Positions 12,392-23,335 of a DNA stretch of 64,000 nucleotides are shown in pieces. The stretch is from Magicicada septendecula. Taxonomy: Eukaryota > Arthropoda > Insecta > Hemiptera > Cicadidae. The number at the start of each line of letters is the position of its first letter. Within the stretch, counting starts at the first letter, position 1. The stretch is from the NCBI GenBank assembly GCA_034769895.1, contig CM068367.1, forward strand, positions 709,614,196 through 709,678,195, given 5' to 3'. The translations under genes and the position numbers were made by a program. The notes beneath the pieces were generated by a model, which ran no database searches, had not been told where the DNA came from, and saw only the letters and a program-made list of their open reading frames with translations.

Positions 12392-13563
12392 GTACTATAT
12401 CATTTTATTGATATTAATGAAACCTAAGGGAATTTACTTTTGACTCAATTACTTTCTAAATAATTTCTTCGGGCGCCATCTTGTATTGCCAACTATAAGG
12501 AAAACTTACCAAGGTTCGAATCAGCGAACCGGGAAGTGCAGAACTGGTTATTTAAGAAAGTACAACTGAATTACCATCACACCTATTTTAATTCATTTTC
12601 ACACTACAAAAGAAAACATGAAAATATAGCCCTTAACATAATTTCAAATTTTATATAGACAAATATTCCCCTTCCCTTCTCCTACTTTTTGCGATCTTAT
12701 AGAAAGACCATAATAACATTTATTATGCATGATTTTCTCTTTAGAATAGAAATAAATACATTTCATAAGCATAAGATCAATTTTAAAAGCGTAAACCAGC
12801 ACTTCATAGTTTAATATATAATTAAACAAAAACCCCCACACACGCTCACATACTACCCATTTTAGATTTTCCCCTTAAACTCCTATTTTATTTAATTTGC
12901 CCCATCTGTTTTGGTTTTCTGAAAAAATAATAAAATTTGATAATTCTGTGTATATCCTGGTAAAACTTATCTGCCTTGAGTCCGAATTCTAGTCCAGAAG
13001 ACGTAACATTGCTTTACGTGCGCACTTTCACTTTAATTCATAATTTCCGAATTGTTATATTGTAAAGAAAACTGTTAATCACATTTTTAGTAAGAATTTT
13101 GATTTTTAAGTCATATTTTAAATATATTATTCACATTCTTTCTGTTTTGCGGGCGCGCAGCCGGCGGACACACACACTGCTCGTGTCCGGTGTGTTAAGA
13201 TGTTATTGTCCGACTGACTTTTTTCTGTGAGTGTGACAAAGCTGCTGGCGTTGACACACCTACATTCCTCATTATGTAAGGCGCTGACGTAACATCGCCT
13301 GATGCTCAGTTACATAATTTGTTTACAGTTTTGTATGTCATTGGTTGACCTTGGCACAGTTCTGCGGTTGTTTACTCGTTTTATAAAATATTACTGAATA
13401 ATTTTCACGTATAATGTCACCAGCAGTGCTACCACTGTCGCTAACAATAAACATACCTTTCGGTTATGTTTTGTCCCAATTATCGAAAAAATGTTATCTG
13501 CTTTATTAAAAAAATACAAATTTCTTTATTACCCCAAAAATAGGCCCAAAATGTCCCGTTACA
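12392..13563 (+). repeat. LTR of family A (1172 bp)
   Basis: Homologous to the solo LTR at 57968-59167 across its length. Shared landmarks are CGGGCGCCATCTT near the start, TTACGTGCGCACTTT in the middle, TTTTGCGGGCGCG, and a CCCGTTACA-type end. It starts TGT directly after Jockey sequence and ends ACA. Divergence from the solo copy is considerable. A GC-rich block near 13150-13270 stands out from the AT-rich surroundings. Confidence 0.8.
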
Positions 13564-13572
13564 ATACCCCCT

Positions 13573-13612
13573 CAATGAGATATTTTATGCCGAAGCATAA
13601 AAAATCTCATTG
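13573..13612. other. Long hairpin just after the LTR end
   Basis: Arms 13573-13590 and 13595-13612 pair over 18 bp with one mismatch around a CGAA loop. It lies 9 bp downstream of the LTR end and would be in the 5' leader of the element's RNA, so a structural role is possible but unproven. Confidence 0.8.
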
Positions 13613-15119
13613 ACACATTCATACTTGCTAAAGGGATCAGCCAGGATATGTCGCCACAACCCCCTGTATGGTTTACAAAAAAAATCTAACTCACCCTCGG
13701 TCCGGTGACTGTGACCGCACCTGAATGACAATACTGGACTTCTCTATCGAGATCCCAACACCGTAGAGTCAGACAGATACTTAACGCCCCTGCTCTGACG
13801 CGCTGGCCAGCTCAGGTCCGCCGCCACAGCATCACCAAACACTGAAACAACAAATCAAATATCAACTAGTGGCCTTATACAACACCATATCCCCAACTGA
13901 TCTATTTCCCCCTAGCGATGCTGGTTTGCGCTAAGAAGCACTGGTTTTGTTTTTTACTTACTTCTAACATATATATCAAAATACCTAACAACTACATGAT
14001 ACCCATTTTAAAATTCCATAATCTCATTCTATCTACTTTCTCTTGTTAACTTTTATCCCAAAATTCAAAATTATTGCTCTGATTCCCATCAAAATTTAAA
14101 TAAACATTTCCCATTACCATATCACATTTCTCTCATCCCCAATTTGCATTTAAAATATTTAAATTCATAAAATTCTCTTACACTAACAAACACAATATAA
14201 CATAAGAAAACATAGTACATTCATAACATAACTCACAGTGTTATTATTATCTTAAAATAAACAATTTGTATTTAAAAATTTACACACTTTACATCATTAA
14301 ATTTGCATATAAAATCATAAAATTACCTTTTAATCTCACTTTACTTTTATTAATTTGTTTCTCACTTTTTTTTTTTTCAATCTTCGTTTTACACATCATT
14401 TCATTTATTATTCCCTTTCATTAATTTGGGTGATTCTCCGTTATTCATTATAATTCACTTTATCAACTTGGCATTTACCCATAATCTTACCCCTTTTATT
14501 ACTCTAACGCTCCCTTACAAAATCTTTAACTAGTATGACACCCCACTATCAAAAAATCTACTAACCCTTCTCTACACCCAACTTACCCTTAAACTCAAAT
14601 CGACACCTTCTCTCAATAGAAAAAAAATACTCTCTAACCCTTTGTACATAGGATACGTGTTTCCTCCCCCCAAAAAAACTCATTTCCCTTATCTGGCCCC
14701 TGGATTCTACCTAAGGCGGCCCCTTCTCACTAAATCGATACCAATCCCGTCCCAACTTATCATTATGTTGCGGACTCCCACATTACACTACCCCCTACTA
14801 CAAAATTGCCATCCCCAAAATCTCAATCTCATTACCTTACTACAACTGCAACAAAATAACAACATCAATTATAAACATTAATATATCAAACAAAACTCTA
14901 CATATATTCTCCATTTCTACTGTGTCTCCACTTATATTCAAATTCTCTATTACTTGTATTTCATCTCTTATTCTCTTTAATACCTCAATATTTTCCAACT
15001 TGGACTAACTCAAACGTTTTACTCAAACAATTACTATCACCCACTTCTATCTTTTGCAACCCATTGAAAATTTTAACTATCACAACTTTATTTCATTTTA
15101 TTTTAAAATCCATTGACCT
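13613..15119. other. Long non-coding segment between LTR end and primer-binding site
   Basis: About 1.5 kb, A/C-rich on the plus strand after about 13850, with no recognised coding sequence. In a standard LTR retrotransposon the primer-binding site follows the LTR within a few bases. Either the real LTR extends to about 15112, or this is an insertion or unusual leader. Confidence 0.5.
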
Positions 15120-15137
15120 TGGCGCCCGAACAGGGAC
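15120..15137 (+). promoter_or_regulatory. Primer-binding site, tRNA-Lys3 type
   Basis: TGGCGCCCGAACAGGGAC is an exact 18-base complement of the tRNA-Lys(3) 3' end, the classic minus-strand primer site of LTR retroelements. Confidence 0.9.
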
Positions 15138-15349
15138 ATTTATATAAGATAATTATATAAATACGGCCTACTGGGAGAGCAGAATGGTTGTTTGAGGTAA
15201 AAATAAATTACGTGAAGACAGATGTATAAAGATAAGGTTATGTTATGATTATGTGTAGTATGGGTGAGTAGAATATTTTTTTTTGATAAGTATGTGTTAC
15301 ATGTAGTAATATTTTGCAAAGAATTATATATCTAAAAGATTTATAAAAA

Positions 15350-16694
15350 ATGGCAGATAATAATGAGATCAGCCTCTCTGACAGTCAGACCGACTCTGGT
15401 ATTCAAACAGAAGCGGGGTCAATAGACGAGCAGAATGTGGAAATATCTGTAATTAGTTCGCCGGGAGCGATTTCTACTCCCGTACCAAGTAAAATAAATA
15501 CAAGAGAAAAAGAGTTGTCATTAAATGATTTATTTAATCTCATTAACAATAGATTTGATATGAACAATAGTGATTTCAATATTAAGTTCAATGAACAGAA
15601 AAACGAGATGCAAGAATTTAAAAGCAGTATAAATGAGAAATTAGATATACAGAATGACAAGTTTGATGCAATTGACAAAAAATTTGAGTCGTTTTAACTC
15701 TAGTGACGAAAAATTTGACCGTCGTTTTGACGTTCAGAATAGCAATTTTAATAAAAAAGTCGAACAGAATATTCAGTTTCGACAGAGTATTAGCATGAAA
15801 TTTGATGAACTTAAAACAGAAATTAATAAAGTACAAATCAATTGTGAGAGTAACTATAACAAATTGAAATATGAATTAAATGAAACTTTGAGTCATTCAG
15901 TAAAAAATATGAATAACAGAGTTGACAAAATAGAGAGTAATGTGGCGAAAAAATTTGATAAACAAAGACAAAAGGTAATTGAAAAGTTTGAGTGTAAAAC
16001 AGAGGATAATTATAATGATATGTGTAAAAACGCAGTAGTAGAGAGTAAGATAACAAATAGTGACAATAATATTGAGTGTAGTAATGTATTTGATGAATTA
16101 ATATCGGAGATCGATACGGTAAAAATAAATAATGAGAGTACTAATGAAATTGCGGAATGTAGTGATAATGAGATGTTAATGTGTGATAATGAGATGTTAA
16201 TGTGTGTTAATGAGTTAGAGAGAAAGTGGAAAGAGAGAGTAGATGAGTATGTGGGGCAGAGGGTAAATTTTCCCCTTATTTATGGTGAACCAAGGTGTTC
16301 AAAAACGTTATTGTTGAAGGGCAAGAGTCCCTTGTTAATGGAAGAGTTAAGTTGTTTCCCCTTTTTGTATGATTTAGTACCTTCTGCATGGAGTGAGAGA
16401 GAAAGTGATATATGGTGTTATGGTGAGAGAGATTTAGATAGAGAGTTGTGTATTGAGAGAGAGATGGAGTTATATAAGTTAAAGAGAAATTATAATCAAT
16501 TGAGAGAAAGGTTAGAGGGGGTGAAGATAAACCATATAAAATACTTACCTGTTGAAAGAGAGATAGAGAATTATTTTGATGATATCTTTATAAACAATAA
16601 ACACTTACCTGGTGTAATAGTAGAGGAATATAAAAATGATAAAATAGCTTACGTGACGTTGACCAATATTACTGATGGAGACTTTAAAATAGTT
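15350..16694 (+). pseudogene. Coiled-coil gag-like ORF of LTR family A
   Basis: The ATG at 15350 opens a frame that stops at 15697. A second frame continues the same protein from about 15690 after one extra T in a TTTT run (FESF-stop versus RFNSSDEKF). Together they cover about 450 codons. The first half has repeated FD...NxxF/KFD heptad-like units (FDMNNSDFN, KFDAIDKKF, RRFDVQNSNF) typical of a coiled coil. The second half has a compact region with NFPLIYGEPRCSKTLLL and FPFLYDLVPSAW. No zinc knuckle, protease, RT or integrase follows. The frame fuses to an LTR piece at 16696. Probably a structural protein of the element; function is inferred from position only. Confidence 0.65.
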
Positions 16695-16695
16695 T

Positions 16696-16746
16696 ACGTG
16701 CGCACTTTCACTTTAATTCATAATTTCCGAATTGTTATATTGTATG
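16696..16746 (+). repeat. 51-bp remnant of the 3' LTR
   Basis: Matches 13014-13064 of the 5' LTR essentially base for base, from TTACGTGCGCACTTTCACTT to GAATTGTTATATTGTA. It joins gag directly, so pol and most of the 3' LTR have been deleted. TTACGTG also occurs just upstream in gag (near 16649), which may have helped the join. Confidence 0.85.
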
Positions 16747-17067
16747 TTGTATTTCTGCTAGTCTGATTTTACAAGAGAAGTGAACGAAGGAAAAGGATTC
16801 TTTATCTCTAGATACATAATTGTGTGCCCTGTACATCTTAACTTATCTTTTGTTGACATTCAACCATATGACCAGTATACTGATATTGAAAATAGTAATG
16901 TCCAAAAAAAATTGTTAATTATTCAAAAACATCTTGAAAATATTAAAAATGGTCTAAGTGTGACTCAAGATGGTGTAAGTGATAATATGGATACAGATGA
17001 TAAAGGTAAGGATGATGATGCTATATCTATCGTATCAGTTGCCAGTGAAAAAATAAAAACACCGTAA
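16747..17067 (+). pseudogene. Jockey-type ORF1, middle part
   Basis: After the LTR remnant, Jockey ORF1 resumes with about 60 bp (16750-16810) that repeats 12327-12390. It continues through HLNLSFVDIQPYDQYTD to an acidic stretch with DNMDTDDKGKDDD and ends at a stop at 17065-17067. The frame is separated from the next ORF1 block by about 65 bp with stops. It encodes the linker between the N-terminal cysteine cluster and the nucleic-acid-binding part of the gag-like protein. Confidence 0.65.
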
Positions 17068-17133
17068 GTGTGAACAAAATTTTGAATGTGAGGATTTTCA
17101 GGACTATATAAGAGAATTAAGCTATGAAAAAAA

Positions 17134-17937
17134 ATGAATAGTGAATTAGTGAAACAAAATAATGAGCTACGTGAACATAACCATGAGTTGCATGAAAATA
17201 ACATTTTCTTAAGATCATCTGCTGTAAATGTTGAAAAAAATTATGTAGACATTAAAAATTCGTATGCTGATGCTGTGCTAAATTTACCTAAAAAGCAAGA
17301 ATGTGCTCGTTTGACAATAAAGCCAAAGGAAAATTTCAAAGGCGATGCCCTAAATATTATCAAAGTGCAAATTTCAACCAAAACTAATGCCAAAGTTTTA
17401 AAAATTAACAAAGTCAATAATGGTACAGTTTTTCTAAAGTGTATAAATGAGCAAGATTCTGAAAAAATACTAAAGGTTATAAACAGTGAAAACAGTGAAA
17501 TATTGACAGCTGAAGCATGTGTTAAAAAAAATCCGCAAATAAAAATAACAAACATATCAGAAGATGTCGATAAAGTAGAACTCGAGAACGATATCATACA
17601 TAGAAATGAATTACCATCAAATAGTGTAAACATTGTACACAAATACAAACAGAGAAACAATAATCATGCTGCGCTAGCAGAAGTAACCTCTTATGCATAT
17701 GCCAAGATAATGAAGAATAAATCTGTTTTTATTGGATGTGAAAACTCCAGAGTGTATGACAATTTTAATATCAAATGTTGTAAAAACTGTTGTGGGTATA
17801 ACCATTCATTGAGAAAGTGCAAAGACACTTTTAAAAGACAACAATCATGCTACAAATGTTCAGGTAACCATGATGCTACAGTATGTACCTCTGATATAAA
17901 TAAATGTATTAATTGTATAATGCTAACAAATACTTAA
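17134..17937 (+). pseudogene. Jockey-type gag-like ORF1, C-terminal part with zinc knuckles
   Basis: A 267-codon frame. Residues 1-30 are heptad-like (NELREHNHELHENN), suggesting a coiled coil. The middle (about 55-120) fits the RRM-like fold seen in Jockey/I-clade ORF1 proteins (ARLTIKPKENFKGD). The end has cysteine clusters: CCKNCCGYNHSLRKC, CYKCSGNHDATVC and CINC, which are CCHC zinc knuckles for RNA binding. It ends in TAA at 17935-17937, shortly upstream of the endonuclease ORF. The absence of the N-terminal part from this frame reflects breaks in the copy. Confidence 0.85.
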
Positions 17938-18131
17938 CTAAAAAAGATCCATAGATCATTCTGCAAATGATATTCAAAACTGTGAAAGTTTTAAAGTAAG
18001 ATGGGAGCAGTATGTTTGTGATACAAACTAGAACCTCCATTTAATTACGTTACAACTAGTTGATTAGATAAAATTATTGTATTTAAAAAGAAAAAATTAA
18101 AAATCAAAACTAACCTATAGATAAATTTTTT

Positions 18132-19212
18132 ATGGAAATACAAGAATATAACCTTGATGATGAATTAATTTTTAATAGTACAGAAGAGATAAATCTCAAC
18201 CCCATTTTTTGTGACTCTGAGCTTCTGACCCTACATGTCAACATCAGAAGTATACAGAAAAATATATTAAAACTTGAAACTATGTTAAGTTCTTTTAAAC
18301 ATAAACCAGATGTGATAATTTGCACTGAAGCTTGGCTCATGGATAATATCAAGCTTATAAATATAACAGGTTATACACATTTTAATAATAACAGCAGAAT
18401 AAATAAAGCAGATGGAGTGATTATTTATGTAAAAAGTAACCTACAGTATCAAACCATTAATGAACAATTTAATGATTTAAAAATCACTAGTCTGCTCATA
18501 GAATTAACAAATACAAGTATTTTCAAAATTTCTGGACTATATCGTTGTCATGATTATGAGATTGACAAATTCATTAAAGATCATGAAAAATTTATCTTAA
18601 GTAACAAAACTGTTGCAAACCACATGATTTTGGGTGATGTTAACTTAGATCTCATTGAGTTTAATGAAAAAAACTGAGGATTATTTCTGCCAATTACTGC
18701 AAAATGGTTATGAATCGATGATAAATACTTGTACTCATCCTATAAAGAATTATAAAGATGGAACTTGCATTGACCATATTTTCATGAAAGGAATACACAC
18801 AGCAAAATCTGGCAAATGAATTGACTCAATAACAGACTACCCCGTTTTAATATCACTACATGGAAGCAACATAAAATGCAAACTTACAGTATCTTTTGAA
18901 ATAAACAAAAAAAGATTTTTGGAGCTGTGTGCTTCAGAACAATGGCAACAAGTCTGTAATACACTAAATAACAATGAAGCATTAGAATTGCTAATAAACA
19001 AGATTCAAACTATCAGTGAACTTTCACACAAAACTAAGCCAAAAATTCAAAAACCAAGAAAGACCTGGATTACCCCTGCTCTCATTAATTCAGTTAATAA
19101 CAAAAACAAATTATATAAAGCCTGGAAGAATAATCAAGATGACTTGCTAAAAAAAGAGCTGTACTTAAATTACGAAAAACGACTTAAATCATTACTTAGG
19201 ACTTGTTATGAT
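18132..19212 (+). pseudogene. Jockey-type ORF2: APE endonuclease and start of RT linker
   Basis: The frame from 18132 carries apurinic-endonuclease landmarks: LLTLHVNIRSIQKN (N in the catalytic pocket), ICTEAWL (the Glu motif), and HMILGDVNLDL (GDxN motif). A one-base slip in an A run near 18675 shifts the frame; the next frame continues with GTCIDHIFMK (Asp-His) and SITDYPVLISL (the SDHxP-like end). The linker to the RT follows (KTWITPALINSVNNKNKLYKAW). This endonuclease nicks target DNA to prime reverse transcription. The frame is interrupted near 19212 by BEL/Pao sequence; the RT resumes at about 23322. Confidence 0.85.
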
Positions 19213-22200
19213 GCGGCCCGTGGGACCAAAAAAAAAAGTTGAATTCCGATCCAAGTGGACTAAAATGTGTTGATGTCGGCACGTGTGTACTAAGAATTTT
19301 CTATCAGGAAGAATGATGTTTGGGGTGCTATTGCCAGGATGCAGAATGATAACGATAGTGGACTGTAGTAATACATTTATTAGGTTTCTTTTTTACACTT
19401 AAATCATAGTGTTGAGATTGGCTAATTCTGAAAGATTTTAAATTTGAAGAAACCGATTCGTAAATGAAGCTACATTTTAGATGAGGCGCAAATGTGTGCC
19501 ACTCAGCTTACATTGAAAAAAACGTTGAGGCCTAAGGCCTAAATAATTGTCGCGACAACAAGAAAATGAAAAAGACAGAACAGGCAGCAAACGTAATGAC
19601 ATCCGCTGCCAGCCAAGGCTCGTAGAACTGTATCGTTGTAAAAACGTGATAAGCACAATTTGAAAGCGTACAGATTAGCCAACCTATGAATGCGAAAATT
19701 ACCACATTACTGTCCATAACTGCCCGCAAAAAATCAAAAGATTTTTTAATACATTTTAATAACTTATTGTAGAAAAATACAGAGTTCTTAATAATAAAGG
19801 TCAATCTCAGTAAGTTGTATTGAACCTTGATTTGAAATATTAGATAACAGTTATGACATTAACTGCTTAGCGATAAGCTTGAGTGATGATAAGAGTTGAG
19901 CAGGCCAAGGTCGGCGTGCAACTTGATTTGTGCATAAGTATAAATGTAAAAGTTAGCAATGTATTGCCAATATATATTGTATGTATACAATATTAAACTA
20001 TATAAGACATGAAAATACATAATTTGACAATGTTTAATAATGAATAATCGGTGACTCATCACATGATGGGCCCGATAAATTGTAACATTTATGCAAGTTA
20101 TAGTGGTTAGCTTGAACCAGTTAAGGCCAGTAGACCTTTACAATAGTATTGAATGTAAAGTGAACAGACAAAGTATTATAAGATTATACATGTAAAGACA
20201 TAAATTTAGCATGACGTCATATAGTTTGAACGAGGCATGCTATACCTGAAGTTTCAGGAATTTACAATAAATTATTATGTGAAAACAAGCTATACATAGT
20301 TGAATGATTGCAAGCACAAAGTGTAATGACATGTATGTCATGATTAAAGCATGAATAATAATTGTGCAATGCGTGATCACAAAATACAAAATGCAATATA
20401 AAATACAATATAAAAATAAAAATATAGGCGTGGCGTGTGGTTATAGACAGTAGATGCGAAAAAACAATGTGTTTTATATAAATACAAGTTATACATAATA
20501 AATACAATTGAAATCGGTTTAGATAATTACAAATATATGAATACAAGGCACAATAGCATAAGTGACAAGTACAACAATGTGGTTATACAAATGTAATACA
20601 TGTGTTGAACAATTGCGAGAAATACATTCATAGAGTAATAAATATTACACATATTGACAAATGTGCAAGAAAATGCATACATGGTTTGTATAACTGCAGA
20701 CCATGCGAATATTATGTAACAAAATTTTTATATAAAAACAATACCACCAATGACATGACACATAACCCAATACCAATATCAAAATGTAAATGTGTAGGAC
20801 ATAGTATGCCTCACAAATTATTAACATATAAATACAAAAATAGCAAGTATACCACCATGAAAATATGATAAGTATAGATATAATAGCACAGTGCGTGGTT
20901 GTAAAATTACAAGTCGCATGCAAATTTAGTATAAAAACACGCAATGATGCAAATTAACATGAAAATGTTGTGATGATACATATCACAATTAAGTTGACCA
21001 AATTGTCAGACAATAAGGTAATGAAAGCCAGTGGCCAAGTGAAATAGCATTGTGCTAAATAATTATAGTAACCTTGTGTCTAAGCCTCGTCCCGGGCTGG
21101 CAACAAGCATAGCTTATGAACTGGTCTCCGTAAAATACCAGTAGGCGTGCGAATGTCTACTACTCTAATTAGGTTGTCTGGGCCGGGAAATGTGGCGGTA
21201 ATTACACCAAATTTCCACGCTAATGGAGGTAAGTTATCCTCAATCAGTAAAACCAGGTCACCAACGGAAACGTTCCCTTGGCGAATTTCCATTTGTGACG
21301 TTGTTGTAATTGATGTAAGTAGTCACGAGACCAAGCCTTCCAAATGACTTGGACAAACTTCTGGAGAAGTTGCCAACGTCCAAGACGAGAGATGGGAATG
21401 TGAGATAAGTCTGAATCAGGTATCGCCGTTAATGGTGCGCAAATCAAAAAATGGCCAGGTGTAAGTGGCACCGGAACATTTACATCCGATGAAATGGCAA
21501 ATGAATGGCCCTGGTTGCTAAGCAGATGAACAAAGACACGTATGATTTTGACAGAGTCCTAGATTTCTGCCCGCCATGACGAATCATGAAGGGACCACCA
21601 TAATCAACTGCGCAGAATAGAAACGGCTGCGAAGGGGTGACTCTAGGAGATGTTAAAATACCAAGCCTCTGAACCTGTTGTTTGGCACTAAACCTGAGGC
21701 ACTTGACGCATCTACGAATGATGGAGTGAATGACTATGTTGAGTAGTTGAGAACCAGCGTGAAGTAGACGAATGTGTTCGCGTTCAATAATAAGGCGAGT
21801 AATATGGATGCAAGACAATAGGATGCTTATTGTCATAAGGTAGTTGCGACTGCTGTAAGCGCCCGCCGACGCGTATTACGCCAGACTCGTCAAGAAACGG
21901 GTCCAGAGAAGACAACTTACTCCTAATAAAGACAGAAGACCCATTACGAAGACAATTAATCTCGGCAGCGAAGTGGATCGACTGAGATTGTTTTATGAAA
22001 AAATTAAGAGTGGAATGAATTTCAACGGGGGTAAGAGCGCCCGATATTTTCTCAGCCCTGGAAAGTCTAAAATTTTTTATGAATTGAAAGCAGTAAGCGT
22101 ATACGCGAGTCAGACGGTGCAACGAAGAAAAGTCCTTTGAAAGATCAATAGCCAGGGTAGACATTAGAGAAAGTTTGGGGGTTTGTTTTTCCTCCGAAGT

Positions 22201-23335
22201 GAATTCAGAAGACGACAGATTAGAAGGTAAAAAGGGTGGAAAAAGATTGGACTCGGAAGATTGAGACAAACAGGCGGGACCGTGCCACCAAAGCGAACAA
22301 TCACGCAAAACGTCGGGGTGACATCCCCTAGAAATAATATCAGCAGGATTATGTCGAGAATTGATGTGATGCCATGTGTAGGCTTCCGTAAGACGCTGAA
22401 TCTCGGCAACATGATTAGCAACGTAGGTTTACCACCTCGAAGACTGGGCATGAATCCAGTAAAGGGACACCATAGAGTCAGAATACAGATGAACACTATT
22501 AATAAAGAAATGAAGAGCAGGGACAACCTTGAATACGAGTCGCGATAACAACAAGCAAGCGCAGAGTTCAATGCGAGGTAATGACACCTGTCGTAGGGGG
22601 GCCACGCGAGATTTAGAACACAGAAGGTGACAAGAGGCCGATGAATCTTGATAAATGACTAATGTAAACACAACACCCATATCCCCTTTCAGAAGCATCC
22701 GAAAACCCATGTAATTCAACTATCTTTGCTTTAGACTTGCAGCGAATAGAACGTGGGACAATAATTTTACTGATCAGACATAATTTATCGCATAATGAAT
22801 GCCAATGCAAGTGTAATTGCCTGGAGATTGGCTCATCCCAACCAAGATTGCACAGCCAGAGTTGCTGCATAAACTGTTTGTACAGGAAAACAATGGGACC
22901 GACGAGTCCGAGTGGATCGTATATGCCTGCGATAATCGATAGGATTTTCCTCTTGGAGATGCTTGATTCAACGGGGAATGATTTGATGTCAAACAAAAAT
23001 GAATCGGTAGTGTTATTCCAGAGAATGCCCAAGGTACGCACATTACCCTGTTTGTTTAAAGGGAGTGATAAATTGTCATGATCTGCGACCACATTGGGTT
23101 CATTTGATGCCCATTTATGCAGCATGAGACCGTATTGACTCAACAACGTACCTAAGTCAGATTTCAACTTGGTCAGATCAGAAATGGTGTCTGCACCGGT
23201 TAGCAAATCGTCGACATAGAAATCATTGGTTATAGCTGACGCTGCATCAGGAAAAGAAGCTTTGTGATCCTTACCAATCTGATTAAGACAGCGAGTAGCC
23301 AAAAACGAAGCACTAGCAGTGTCGTATGTTACATT
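19213..23335 (-). mobile_element. 5'-truncated BEL/Pao retrotransposon inside the Jockey element
   Basis: The minus strand from 23335 down shows BEL/Pao pol: second half of RT, RNase H, integrase and the C-terminal DUF5641 domain ending at 21080. The 1.9 kb left of 21080 must hold the 3' untranslated region and any 3' LTR; a plausible LTR edge is TGTTACAATTTATCGGGCCC reading leftward from 20087, but no second LTR confirms it. The right edge cuts BEL inside RT, so gag, protease and the N-terminal RT are missing. The left boundary is approximate (Jockey sequence is readable to about 19212). Confidence 0.8.
21080..23335 (-). pseudogene. BEL/Pao pol fragment (RT-RNaseH-integrase-DUF5641)
   Basis: In minus-strand order: TYDTASASFLATRCL and DFYVDDLLTGAD (RT active site, YVDD), SSISKRKILSIIAGIYDPLG (BEL RT thumb region) and ELHGFSDASERGYG (RNase H start). 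Then come an integrase zinc region with CVKCLRFSAK, FLFCAVDYGGPFMIRHGG (integrase core), LTPGHFLI and RLGRWQLLQKFVQVIW. DUF5641 follows with VGDLVLLIEDNLPPLAWKFG and RRPVHKLCLLP. At least five frame changes occur (near 22613, 22308, 21836, 21480, 21290), so it is dead. The YVDD motif and order identify BEL/Pao rather than Gypsy. Confidence 0.88.

Noticed and set aside
14642..14881. Plus-strand ORF rich in Pro and Leu
   Set aside because: Explained by C-rich low-complexity sequence between the LTR end and the primer site.
21147..22548. Plus-strand open frames across the BEL pol region
   Set aside because: Antisense shadows of BEL/Pao pol, which has clear domain matches on the minus strand.
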